NCBI RefSeq assembly: GCF_000003855.2
Contig: NW_003101670.1
Location: forward strand, 1,099,705-1,163,704
Origin: Blastomyces gilchristii SLH14081
Lineage: Eukaryota; Ascomycota; Eurotiomycetes; Onygenales; Ajellomycetaceae
Direction of reading: 5' to 3'
DNA: 64,000 nt
The notes beneath the pieces are model-generated. The model was given only the letters and a program-made list of their open reading frames with translations. It was not told where the DNA came from and ran no database searches. The stretch's first letter is position 1; every line of letters starts with the position of its first letter. This document shows, piece by piece, positions 37,696-49,038 of this stretch. The position numbers and the translations under genes are program-made.

Positions 37696-39169
37696 CAACC
37701 GCTCCACCACGAACTCGCTCGATTTTTCGAATAAGAACCCGCCGATAGATCCATCGAAAAGCCCTCGATCACACGAGCATTTTGACCCCATCGCCGACCG
37801 CATACCCCGTGTGGTGGTGGAGTTATCCAGCCAAACGTGAACCAGACGTCGTTCGGAACTCCTGCGTGGGATTATCCCTCATTCTCCCCTACCACACCAC
37901 AACCCCGGGCCAAATTGCCATACAAATTGCTAGGTGAAGAGACCTAGCCGTATGCACCAATCTTCTCAATTTTGGAAGATCCCCGATCTGTAGTTGTGGA
38001 GATATCTGAGGAGCGACCTCCGCGAAAACCCTGTCCATCTTTGATTTTCCAAAACACCAACGCCAAGTCCCACCCTCGTACCGCCCTTCCCAATCTGGCC
38101 CATCCCCGGCAGAAAAATACAAAAAGATACCTCGGCGATAATATCAAGCACATAACCAACGGACAACGAGTCAACAGCACACCAACAACTATAAAATCAG
38201 TATACCCCAAGGTCTGACTGAGCCTTTGATCCCTGCACAGTGAGATATATTAAATCTAGTTTTAATACCTCAATATTCAATAGATTCTGCAAGGGATTGA
38301 GAACAGCAACACTAGGTTTCTATTGAATTTAAGAATTAACTCTATATTGATATAATCATTGACAAAGTCTTCTATTTTAAGATATAAATAACCAGTTCCT
38401 CTACATCCTGCTGGCAATATTTATATTATCATATAGAAATAGACTTATATTCTCTATAATATCAAGACCCTGAAGAGGGAAAGTCTTGGTAGAGAGTATA
38501 CAGTAGTGCATATCTTAGCAGTTTCTATCTCATTCTTCTGCAGCAGTTAATGCAAAAAAAAAGATCTTAGAAATAGTTTTTTACTTCTCTTGAAAAAGTA
38601 AGGTGTTTTTCTCTGGGTTTTACACAATATTCTTACAAAGAATTAAAAACAGAGTTGTTTTCTGTCATAATTTCATATTCTTTTAAGTAAGAATTACTTT
38701 TTCAGTGACTGAAGAGCTTTCATTAATACTTAATTCTTTTTTACACTCTTTATTAACTGATTTGAGTTGCACACTTGTTGTGTGAGGAGAATTGAATGAT
38801 TTAGAATAAAATTGAATAGTTTTAATCAATTTCTCTGCAAAAAATTGATTTATTTTTTGTCAGTTTTTCTCTCAAAAACTGTCATATCATCTGATTTATT
38901 ATCAATTGATATCATACTTTTCCTCACTGTATTCCAAGAAAGAGATTGTAAAGATTTTATTGATTTATCTTAAAAATCAATTTTAGTTTATTAGATTCTC
39001 TTCAAAAATCTAACCTAGTTACTGAACTAGTGTGAAAAAAATCAGGTGTTTTATACACAAAAGTCTTTTATTCTTCTTTTGAAACAGTCTGACCAACTTT
39101 TCAATTGAAAACAGACTTAGAAATATCTCAATTGAAACAGTCTGACCAACTTTTCATTGAGTGAAAGCA
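37696..39169 (+). promoter_or_regulatory. LINE C 5' UTR with GC-rich head and a single monomer
   Basis: 37698-38220 is GC-rich with many CpG, in sharp contrast to what follows. One copy of the ~115-bp monomer core (about 38055-38170) is present, against two in LINEs A and B. Non-LTR elements carry their promoter internally in this region, so it is the likely promoter. Overlapping minus-strand frames at 37889-38210 exist in three registers, which argues against a conserved protein. The tract just before ORF1 (39085-39155) has two copies of GAAACAGTCTGACCAACTTTT. Confidence 0.6.
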
Positions 39170-40774
39170 ATGAGTTCAAAAATACACTCAGTTGATGTGG
39201 AAAAAGATGCTTTCTCAAATGCTATTCCTGAGATTGAAATTCTGAAGAGAAGAAAGAAAGAAGAAATAGAGAAACAACAAGTTCTTGAAATACAGGAACT
39301 TGAAAAAGCAAGCAAGATTCTTAGAAAGCAGTGTCTGAGTGAGATGAATGAAGAAGTTCTGTTAATTCTTCATGCTCAGACTAGACAACTACAGGAGGTG
39401 ATCAAGTTCAAACTTGGAATCTCAAACACAGTTCAAAAAACCTTGAAAATTCCTAGTACAATCACTGACTCTTCATCTTGTTCTTCTTCTTCCTTTTTTC
39501 CTACTTCTTCTTCTTCTTTGAATCAGAAGAAAACATATGCTCAAGCAGCTGAATCTGCTGTCTCTAAACCTGCTGTCTCAAAACCTGCTCAAAATCCTGA
39601 GAAAACTGAGAAGAATACTGCTCATGCCTCTATTCATAGAAAAGTGAAAAAGAAAATGTAAAAAGAGAAAAACTTCTAAATCTTCAGAAATAGAAGACTC
39701 ATTCTCAAAGTCTCAAATCAGGACATTCTGCAAAGAAACAAGCTAAACTCAAATCTCATTTTCAGAATCAGAAATGAAATTAATCAGCAGTTCTTTTCTC
39801 AGTTAATGACTGATATTGAAGTTCAAAAATCAGTTATAGCTTCAATTGAGTCATCATTCTTTGAAAACTCCATCATTCTGACTACAATGCCTGAATTCAG
39901 TGCTGAATTCCTTATTCAGAATGAGAATCTCTGAAAGTCAGCAGTAGAATCTTTGCTAAACACAACAATTCTATCTGAAAGAGATGAAAAGTGGGACAAA
40001 TTCATTCTTCATGATATTCCAGTTGAAATTTTTGACTGTGAAGAAGGAATACTACTTCTCAAAAATGAATTGAAAGAATACAACTCTATTCAACTGAGAA
40101 AGAAGCCTGTATGACTAAATTCAATTGAGTTCAGACAAAGCAGGAGAAATGCCTCTGTTCTAGTATATATAAAAACACTTGAACAGTCAAAGATCTCTGA
40201 AGTAAGAGTAGCAGGTTTGAAAATGAGAGTTCATGAATACAAAGACTCAAGAATGAATCTCAAAGCTCAAACACAGTGTTCAAACTGTCAAAGATATGAA
40301 CACTTTGCAATCTCATGTTTCAGAGACTCAAAATGTGCATTCTGTGCCAGAGATCACAAAACTAGTGAGCATAAATGTGAAACATGCTCAAAAAGAGGTG
40401 AAATTTATCAACATACTCTGCTTAAGTGCTCTAATTGCAAAGAAAAACATGCATCTAGCTCAAAAGAATGTATGTTTGCTCCTAGAACTCAAAAGAACTG
40501 GAGAAAAGATGAAGCTCAAAGTCAATCTAGAACTGAAGAGAAGAGTCAAGCCAGTAGACTTATAACTGCAAGCTCAAAAAGAAGAAACTCTCAACTATTT
40601 AAGTCTTCAAACTCTAATTCTCCAGCTAAATGTAAACAGAATTTGAATTCTCAAACTCCTGTTAAGATTAGAGAATTGAGAAATGACTCTGGTGATAAAC
40701 TAGATATAATGTAAGCAGTTGAGATTCCTACTTTTCAGAACAGTTATAATCTACTATCTGATAATAGTGATTAG
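39170..40774 (+). pseudogene. LINE C ORF1 (gag-like RNA-binding protein)
   Basis: 534 codons from ATG 39170. The upstream in-frame GTG at 39161 is a less likely start. Only about five in-frame stops. The N-terminal third is charged with coiled-coil character (R-R-K-K-E-E-I-E-K-Q-Q); a Ser-rich linker lies near 39470-39525. The C-terminal third has three or four zinc knuckles at about 40275-40470: CSNCQRYEHFAISC (C-x2-C-x4-H-x4-C), CAFCARDHKTSEHKC, C-E-T-C-S-K-R-G, and CSNCKEKHASSSKEC. This layout is typical for I/Tad ORF1 proteins that package LINE RNA. The TAA at 40712 is probably a mutated CAA (intact in LINE B), so the true stop is TAG 40772-40774. Confidence 0.88.
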
Positions 40775-40797
40775 ATTCTACTCTACTCTCTTTTAGT

Positions 40798-43700
40798 ATG
40801 AATATACAACAAAAACAACAAAAAAAGTTTAAAAACTCTTCAAAAATCACATTTATTCAAAATAATGTGAATAGAAACTCAAATTGTATTTATTCTTGTC
40901 TTCAAATTGCATTTGAATAAAAAGTTGATTTTATACTACTTCAGGAGCCGAATTTTGATGCTGAGCAAAAATATGTCATTTCTCATTCAAGCTACTACTG
41001 CTTTTTACCTCAAAAGTCTGAGATAAAGTCAAGAGTAGTGATCTATGGAAGAAAGAGATCAAGATATTAATTTAATCTAAGATTTGATATCATGTCTGAC
41101 CCTGATATTCTGGTGAGTGATATTATAGATAAAGAAAATGAGTTTGATACTATACAGCTTATAAATATCTATAATGAAAAGTTATTGAAGGAAAATAACA
41201 ATATCTGAACAATTGATAGAGGATTTCTGAACATAACTCCATTAAGAAACTCTATAATTGCAGGAGATTTCAATGCACATCATCTCTGATGAAATTCAGA
41301 ATGTAAGAGAGCAGTGAGAGCTGATAATCTGATTGAATAAACCTTTGAGCATTCAATAGATTTGGTTAATAAGTCTGATCAACAAACATTCTTTAAAAAA
41401 GGCATGAAACAGAAGTCTATTATAGATCTAACCTTCATATCACAAAATCTAATGAAAAGAAGACTTGTAAACTGATTTATTGATTCAAATGAGACATCAG
41501 GATCAGGTCATGAGATTGTTCAATTTGATATTGAACTGAGTGAAAAACAAATGAGTGAAAATCCTCTTCTCTCTAATCAGTATAACTTTGAAAAAGCTGA
41601 TTGAAAAGCAGTTGAAGAAAGCATAAAACTGTTAAAATCTGAAAGACAGAATGAGCTATATTAGAATTCTGGTCAAGATATCTCAAATGAAATGCTTGAG
41701 AATAGAGTGAAGCTTATTACATCTATTATTCTAACAAGTGTTAGAGATAATATTTCAAAAAGAAAATCTTCTGAGTATTCAAAATCTTGATGGAATGAGA
41801 ATATCTCATCTAAAAGAAAAGAATTAGCTACTGCTAGAAGAGATTGGAAGAATGATGTAATATCTGATGAAGAGTTCAAAGCTGTCAGAAATGAATATTT
41901 TTCAGATATTAAAAGAGCTAAAACAGACTGCTGGAATAAATTTCTTGAAGAAGCACAAGAGAAGGAAGTTTTTAAAGCTTTTAACTATACTAAAATAAGA
42001 AGTGTAGCAAAACTTCCAGCCTTAGAATATGAGTTTCAGAATGAATCATATACAGCAAACTCTTTTGAGAAAAAATGTCAAGCTTTCATGAGAATTCTCT
42101 TTCAGAACTCACCAGATTCAGATTCAGATTCAGAGGAAGAGAATATATCACTTCTCAACTATATTGATGAAAATGACTGAGAATGGCCTGATCTTACACA
42201 AGATGAATTAGAGTCAGCTATTTTCTCAAGTTCTGTTAAAACTGCTGCAGGTCCTGATTTAATTAATCACTTGATTATTCAAAATACATATTTCTACTTA
42301 AAGAATGAATATTTTGAGCTCTTTTTCAATCTCTTGAAAAATGGATATCATCCTGAATGCTGGAGAGAAGCCACTGGAGTGATTCTTGCAAAACCTAATA
42401 GAAAAACTTCAATTCCTAAGTCATATAGAGTAATATCTCTTTTGAACTGTCTAGAAAAGGTTTTAGAAAAGATAATAGCTACTCAACTATCTTTTATAAG
42501 CTCTATAGGTGATTCTCTTTTATTCAGTGAATAAATGAGAGATAGAAAACAGTGTTCTGCAATTGACACTGTTCTCTCAGTTGTTCATGATATTCAAATA
42601 GCAAAGCATGAGGGTCTGGTCTCAACTGCAGTTTTTATTGATATAAAAGAAGCATTTGATCATGTTTCAAAGTCAAAGTTAATTCAGACATTGAAGATAT
42701 TAAAACTGCCACTTTCTCTAATAAAATGAGTTAACTGTTTTATATCTAAAAGAATTATACAACTCTTCTTTGATGGAATGAAACAAGACAAGACTGAGAT
42801 AAAAGTAGAAGTATCACAGAGATCTTCAATCTCACTCATTTTATTTGCAATATACACTGCATATCTATTCAAAAATAGAAATATGAGAATAGTGCGATCT
42901 CTGAGTTATATGAATGATATTGGTCTAGTCTACAGCTTAAAAACTATCAAAGAGAATTTGAAAGTAATTGAAGAAGCTGCAAAGGAAATCTTTGTTAGAG
43001 CAGATATCAATCAAATTCAATTTGATATGGATAAAACTGAGTTAATTCATTTCTTTTCTAGATTTAATGAGAAAGAACTATCTCTAACTCTTTTGAATAG
43101 AGAGATTAAACCCAGTGTAAATATCAAATGGTTAGGAGTATGGTTAAACTCTAAGTTGAATTTTAAATATCACATTCAACAAAGAACTGTCAAGGCAGAA
43201 AGACTATTGAACAACATAATCAGACTATCAAATACAGAGAGAGGTCTATCCTTTCAGGCTATGAGACAGTTATATGTAGCCTGTATTACATCAGTAGCTG
43301 AGTATGAAGTTCAAGTTTGATGAAATAATCAAGGGAATTTCACTGAACTCTTTCAAAGTCTGCAAAACAGAGCCTTGAGAAGAATTCTAGAAGCATTCAA
43401 ATCATCTTCTATTAAAGCAATGAAAATTGAAGCTTCAATTCCTTCTCCTGCTATTAGATTTGAAAAGGCCTGTATGAACTATGCACTGAGAGTTATAAAG
43501 ATGAGCTTAAATCATATAATCAGAGAAAGAGTCTCTTCTTCATTTCCATCAATTAACTCTGGAAATGAACTGGATTGAAATAGATTTCTTGATTGAAATG
43601 AAAATAATTCTTCAAAGAAAATGTCTTCTCAACTTTACAGACTATACTCTCTGATTAAAAATCAATTTTCTTCTTTAAATATTGAAAAAGTGAATCATGA

Positions 43701-44709
43701 GAAGTTATCTCCCTGGAGAGAAAAGCTTGAATCTCTTATAGACTTACAAATAAGTGAACTATCAAAAGAGAAAGAATATAAACAGCATTTGAAGAAAATT
43801 TCTACAATCAATATAAAAGACTCTATTCTGATTTATTCAGATGACTCAAAAAATGAGAACCTGAATAGATTAGGCGCAGGCATTGCTTATACTGAAGATA
43901 ATATCAATTTTATCTCAGATTTCTGGAATTTAGGCTGTGAATCTGAAGTCTTTGATGCTGAACTATTTGTAATAGTGAAAGCTTTCAAACTCATAGAAAT
44001 AAAATCTCATAAAAGAGGAAATAGTTTGAAAGAGACATGAATATTCTCTGATAGTCAAGCTGCTTTAAAAAGACTTAGAAATAGTCAGATTCATAATGAT
44101 CAAATGAATCTTGAACTGATCTTAAACTCTGTTTTGAAAATTCAAAGAAGAAGAATATCAAAGCTGATAATTCATCTGTACTGGGTTCCTGCTCATATGA
44201 ATATTCATGGCAATGAATTGGCTGATTCAGCTGCAAAAAAGGATGCAGAATTAAGCAGATCTATTCAAAAAATTGTGTCCTGATGTTTTATAAAGAGAAA
44301 AATAAAAGAATCTTGTTTAAACAAGTGAAATGAAAGCTGGCAGAAACAAAAGAAGAGTATACATTATTCAAGATTTGAAACAAAACCCAAGTGAAAATCT
44401 TGTTCAATTAAATGTAAAAAGAAAATATTCTCATCTATAATACAGCTGAAACTAGAACATGGCTATTTCAAATCTTATATACAAAGATTTGATGATAGAT
44501 TTGACTCAATAGAATGCTCATTCTGCAATGCAAATGAGAATTCTGAGCATATTGTAATGCACTGTGCATTATACAACAGTCTCAGAGCCAGATTGAAAGA
44601 GAAGTATGATCTAAATCAATTAAATATGAGATTCTTATTCTCAACTGAGACAGGAATTAAATACTTAATAGACTTTCTATCAGAAACTCAAGCAGCTACA
44701 AGAAAATGA
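40798..44709 (+). pseudogene. LINE C ORF2 (AP-endonuclease, reverse transcriptase, RNase H)
   Basis: 1303 codons in one frame from ATG 40798, no frameshift, about twenty RIP-type stops. Endonuclease: LLQEPN near 40937, AGDFNAHH near 41265, D-L-T-F-I near 41430, S-G-H near 41510. RT: motif A FIDIKEAFDHV near 42636; motif C YMND-IGLVYS near 42910, where the first catalytic Asp of YxDD is Asn; motif-D/E area W-L-G-V-W-L-N near 43130. RNase H: Y-S-D-D-S-K near 43833, D-A-E-L-F near 43960, F-S-D-S-Q-A-A near 44045, H-G-N-E-L-A-D near 44206. C-terminal finger C-x2-C-x7-H-x4-C near 44519-44560. It carries out nicking and target-primed reverse transcription of the LINE and, in trans, of SINE RNA. Dead in this copy. 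Confidence 0.92.
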
Positions 44710-45137
44710 CTAAATTCAGAATTTTCTGAATATGAAGAGGAGGAAATCAATCAGATATAGTCTGTTAAAACAGCTATATACTATCTTTTAATAATTTGTT
44801 TTGTTACAGTCTCTCTTTACTTTATCTTTTCCTTTCAATTTCTTTCTATCTATCTATTTAATGTGTCTATCTTTAAGACTGTGTTCTTTTTCTCTTTTCC
44901 TTTGTCATGATATTGTCAAATGATTTCAAGTATCAGAAGATGTTAAAACACTGCAATTTGTAAACAGTTTTTGTATTCTGGGCTAGAATTTTCTGATTTT
45001 GCATATCTGAAATTGATGAATGTATAATAGTTAACTTTACAGATATAGGAAAAACCCTGAGAACTAAAAGTTCTCAGGTAGATGTCATAGTCTCTGACTG
45101 CATACATCTATAATTGAAGAATAATAATAATAATAAT
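44710..45137 (+). other. LINE C 3' UTR and (AAT)n tail
   Basis: Conserved among LINEs A, B, C and E. It includes a short inverted repeat CTGAGAACT-AAA-AGTTCTCAG (45057-45077) that would form a stem-loop in the RNA, and ends ATAATTGAAG followed by (AATAAT)n. The SINEs share this end. The 3' stem and tail are likely what the ORF2 protein recognises. Confidence 0.7.
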
Positions 45138-47381
45138 AAATTACTAGTGATTAAGCATACACTGATGTTGTGAAATAGATATATCAATAACAGGTATATA
45201 ACAACAGTGATTACAGATTATGAAAGCCTTGTCTATCTATAATTAACAACAAAATCTTTCAAATACTTAGTATATTGAATCTCAGAGTTTCAAGTGTACA
45301 ATCTTCATATCAAATACTGAAAGAGATTGAACACTGTAATATCTGATACAATCAGTTACAGACCTGATTTCATGAGTGAGAGTTCTGTAAATCAGATACA
45401 AGAAAAGTTTGCATTAAACACACTTAAAGAATGCAAGGAATCAGAATGAGTGAATATTATAATCTCTCACTTAAAGAATGACAAGATGTCAGATGATAAG
45501 TGTCTTATAAAAGTAGTAGAAGAGATGCTTCTGAACTTCAAGCTGAAGAAATTGAAAAACAATATTATACTTTATTATAATCTAGAATATATGAAAACTC
45601 TCTATCTAGAATCTTTATTTAGATATAACTTGATAACTCACATGCACAAGAAATTCAGCTACTTAGAAAGCTCTGAACTTATAAGCATACTCAAATCAAG
45701 AGTATACTGATCAAGCATGGTTAAGAACATTCAGATATACACTCATAAGTGTCTGAATTATCAGGACATGAAAGAATCTAAGAAAGAATTAGAATATAAG
45801 AAAGTATAATATCAGATGAAGTATATAATACAACTGTTCAAACAATGAGAAATGAATCTCATAGATATATTACTGCAAATATCAAATGAAAATTAATGAA
45901 TAATCACTGCTATTGATTATACTACTGACTGGTCAGTCATGAAAGCAGTTTCAGAGATAACAGAGAAGATGATAGTGAAGTTTCTATATAATAAGATCTA
46001 TGTTAACTATGAAATACTGCATGAGATTCTAACTGATAACAGTGCAAATCTTGTGAGAGAAGTAGTGAGGCATTTCATGAGACAGTTACAGATAAGACAT
46101 TGTAGAACAATGTTATATTATTCACAAATGAATGAGAAGATGAAACACTTGAATGAAATCTTGAGCAACATGCTGACAAAATATCTAGTGAGCAAGTCTA
46201 TGAGACTATAAGATGAATATCTCAGGCAGATGCTATTGATCACATGAATTCAACAGCATGCAGTCTCTAAGCATTCACCATTCTACCTGTTGTATGAATT
46301 GCATCCGTGCATCCCGGAGAATGCTTCAGAAAAGATGAAAGAGGGAACAGCAGTTGCAGATGTAACAGTCACAGATACAATAGTCACAGACACGGCAGAA
46401 ACAGCAGTTACAGACACAGCAGTAGCAGTTGCAGATGCAACAGTTGCAGATGCAGAATCAAGATTGAAAGAGATCAGTCATACACATGTAAAAGCTAACA
46501 AGTTACTTCTGAATCAAGCAATTCAATTGAAAAGAATATGAGACTCACTAGTTAAGAAATTGAGTCTCAAGATAGAAATGTGAGTTCTTATATACAATGA
46601 GAGTTCTGAGAAGTTTCAATCTAGATGATTTAAGTTATATAAAATACTCAAATCACATTCTCTGAAAATATACACATTGAAAGAATCAGAGAGACAGATC
46701 TTAGATAACTTAATAAATAATTCATGACTTATAAAAGCAAAGATGTAAGACTTAAGTGAATTATAATCATCTACAGCACTATCATCAGTATTGAAAAAGA
46801 AGAAGCTTATAATTAAAAAGTCTCACAAAGTAAGAGAAATTATAGATGCTTACAAATCAGATGATCTCACTTATTTCAATCTTTTCATAATTATAAGAAA
46901 AGAATGAGAAGTAATGAAGAAATCAGATAAATGTCACACATTAATAAGTGATGAGACTGTAGCTGATTGTATAATAATACACTGCAGACAGTGAACATAA
47001 TACAGTAAAGAGCAGTCTCAAAACAGCAGACTTGCACATGAGTCAGATTGTAGAAGAAAAAGGAATTTAGAGTTGAATTCAACTGTTTATATCAGTTCAA
47101 TTACAGAGATCACAGAGGATAAACTATCTGAAATATTCACAGATACATGAGATCAAGTCATCTCAATCTCTGAGAATACTCAGAGATCAGATGAGATTAG
47201 TTTCAATGAGTCATTCACTGTAGTGATCTGAGTGAGTGAAGAGAGACAGTATAATGCATAAGACAGAATCACAAAAGATGAAAGCTGCTGAATCTAGTCA
47301 CTGAATACTGTATTATATAGAGATTATATAAGAGTAGTGACTAGCAGATAAAGAAAAAGTGTAAGAAAAGAAAAGAGATAA
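45138..47381 (+). pseudogene. pol of Gypsy-1, copy 2, part 2 (RNase H end, integrase, extension)
   Basis: Same frame as part 1 once one TSD is removed. After the RNase H end (T-D-Y-E-S-L-V-Y-L) comes an integrase: the zinc domain near 45600-45760 (H-M-H, then T-H-K-C-L-N-Y where the last Cys is Tyr), catalytic D at about 45915 (A-I-D-Y-T-T-D) and D at about 46035 (L-T-D-N-S-A-N); the catalytic Glu near 46140 appears changed to Lys. A tetrapeptide-repeat insert follows (46345-46455), then a GPY/F-like segment near 46607-46700 and a further ~220-codon extension to about 47381. No chromodomain is seen. Stretches 45450-45710, 45939-46211 and 46290-46541 are free of stops. Confidence 0.82.
46345..46455 (+). 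repeat. 12-bp coding minisatellite in integrase, copy 2
   Basis: About nine units of GCAGTTGCAGAT/ACAGTCACAGAC type encode T/A-V-A/T-D repeats within the integrase frame between core and GPY/F-like part. The plus-strand frame is open from 46290 to 46541. Unit order and number differ from copy 1 (3799-3925). Confidence 0.75.
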
Positions 47382-47564
47382 TGAATTGATTATTAATTAT
47401 AAGAGTCAGCTGTAAAAGACAAATGTTATCATACATACTTCATTCATTTTCATACATCACACATTTAATCTATTTCCAATGTCACATCATCTGAAAAACA
47501 TTAAAAAACAAAGAAAATCTCAAAACTTAAGATTCATAAGAGATTCAAGAGCTGTAAGCTGCTC

Positions 47565-49038
47565 TTATAATAACACTGTACATATCTCTGATTTCTCTAC
47601 TACTCTATATACAACATTAATGTCATTTATCACAAGATTGACTGAAATGCCAATATAGAAATGTATACACATATGTATAGAAAAATTGAAGAAGAGCACA
47701 GAATCTGCAGAACTAGAAGTCAGAGCAGAGAGAGTGAAGATAGAAGAAATAAAAGAAGAAGAAGACACAGAATCAGATAAATAACAATAGAAGTTACTTA
47801 GAGCTGAATACTTATAATCTGATATACACACAACCTTCCCTGCAGAAGAGGGAGAGAAAGTGATGAGAGAAGCTTGAGAGTGAAAGAGAATAGTCTCAGT
47901 GACATGATTATCTTTGATTAAAATGATCTCTGACACTGGAGCAACTAAGAACTATTATTAGTATACAAAATTATAAAAGCAGAGATAACAATTATCAAAT
48001 GAACACCTGCTGGTCTTAGAATTGTACACATAATTACAACATGCATAAGGCTTCTCAGAAAGAGAGAGAGAGACACAGAGAAATGCAGGAAGCAGAATAC
48101 AGTATATGAACAGCTCATTCTCATGACAACATCTCAGACAAGGTATACAAGCCTCATGTCTGTAAGTGTAAAAAAGTACAATATCTGCATTTTCATTTCT
48201 GAAAACATGAATATCTTTCATCTGCATCACAAAGTCAGATAACAGACATCAGAGAATAGGTTAATATAAATCTATTATCTCAAAGAAATTCATCAGAGTG
48301 AATGTATCTGTAATATTGAATTTAACAGTTGTGAAAAGTTTCTTAATATCTGTGAATATCATAACTTTGTACACAGTAAAATCTATAATAATTTTCTCTA
48401 AGAATAGAAAAATCAGTGTTAGAAAGAAAAGATAAAAAAGAAAAAGACTTACAATCTTAACACTGTTAAGAGAGAAGATGATTCTCTAATATAAATGAAT
48501 AATTGTCTTATTATAAATATTTAAAATGAATATAATAATCAGCATCTGCAACTGAGCTTCAGATAGTCATATTATACACAGTCTTTATACAATAAATTGT
48601 TCTAAAAGTCAGTAAGAAAGACAGGAGTGTACATACTGATAAACATAATTTATTAAGTCTATATAACATCTTCTTGAAACAGAGAGAGCTGATAATGAAA
48701 GCAGAGACAGTAAAATCAGAAGTAGTAGAAGTGAGAATTATGAAAATAGAAGTAGCAGAAGCAGAAGAACCAGACACAGAGACAAGTGTAGAAGATTGAA
48801 GAGAAGTGACAGAGAAAGAAACAGAGAAAAAAGTAGCAGAGAAAGAAGTGACAGAAGAAGTAAGAGAGAATATGAGAGACTCAGTCACACATAATACAGA
48901 TAATTTCTTCATTATCACATTCTTCAAGTTCTCAATTAATAATTCAACATTGAGTTCACTATTATCAGTAGATACAGATCTGTCAATATATGCAGATTCT
49001 ATATAAATAAAAACAAATATATCAGCATCTGCATTCAT
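47565..49038 (-). pseudogene. Antisense accessory gene of Gypsy-1 with intron and Cys-rich domain
   Basis: This lies between pol and the 3' LTR, convergent with pol (stop 47565-47567; pol ends about 47381). From ATG 49038 one frame runs to 48453 through a Ser/Thr-rich region. A 55-nt intron (48398-48452) shifts it into the frame that runs to the end; spliced length is 473 codons including the stop. Exon 2 at about 48160-47985 has C-I-P-C-L-R-C-C, then LF-x2-C-I-L-L-P, then A-C-C-N-Y and S-R-C-S-F, resembling the Cys pattern of fungal DUF3716 (C-x2-C, F-x2-C, C-x2-C, R-C-S). A Ser-rich tail follows. In-frame stops are few and mostly RIP-convertible (TAA, TAG or TGA from CAA, CAG, CGA or TGG). 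Function unknown. Copy 1 keeps the same exon-intron layout. Confidence 0.62.
48398..48452 (-). other. Putative spliceosomal intron in the antisense gene, copy 2
   Basis: On the minus strand it starts GTAAGT, has ACACTGAT 20 nt before the end, and finishes CTTAG; pyrimidine-rich, 55 nt. The same length and borders occur at 1812-1866 in copy 1. Joining the exons makes the codon at the junction TAG in both copies, which would be CAG if the last exon base (before G of GTAAGT, thus a CpG) was originally C. Confidence 0.65.

Larger units (their letters stand above)
37696..45137 (+). mobile_element. LINE C (Tad/I-like), full length, best-preserved copy
   Basis: 7442 bp inserted into the RNase H region of Gypsy-1, with a perfect 17-bp target duplication AAATTACTAGTGATTAA (37679-37695 and 45138-45154). 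Parts: 5' UTR (to 39169), ORF1 (39170-40774), ORF2 (40798-44709), 3' UTR and an (AAT)n tail (45119-45137). It is the least mutated of the LINEs here, and neither ORF shows a frameshift. The domain order endonuclease, RT, RNase H and a C-terminal Cys/His finger is that of the I/Tad1 group common in filamentous ascomycetes. Confidence 0.95.

Noticed and set aside
37889..38217. Four overlapping short frames in the LINE C 5' UTR
   Set aside because: They overlap in different registers and strands; none is kept intact in all copies.
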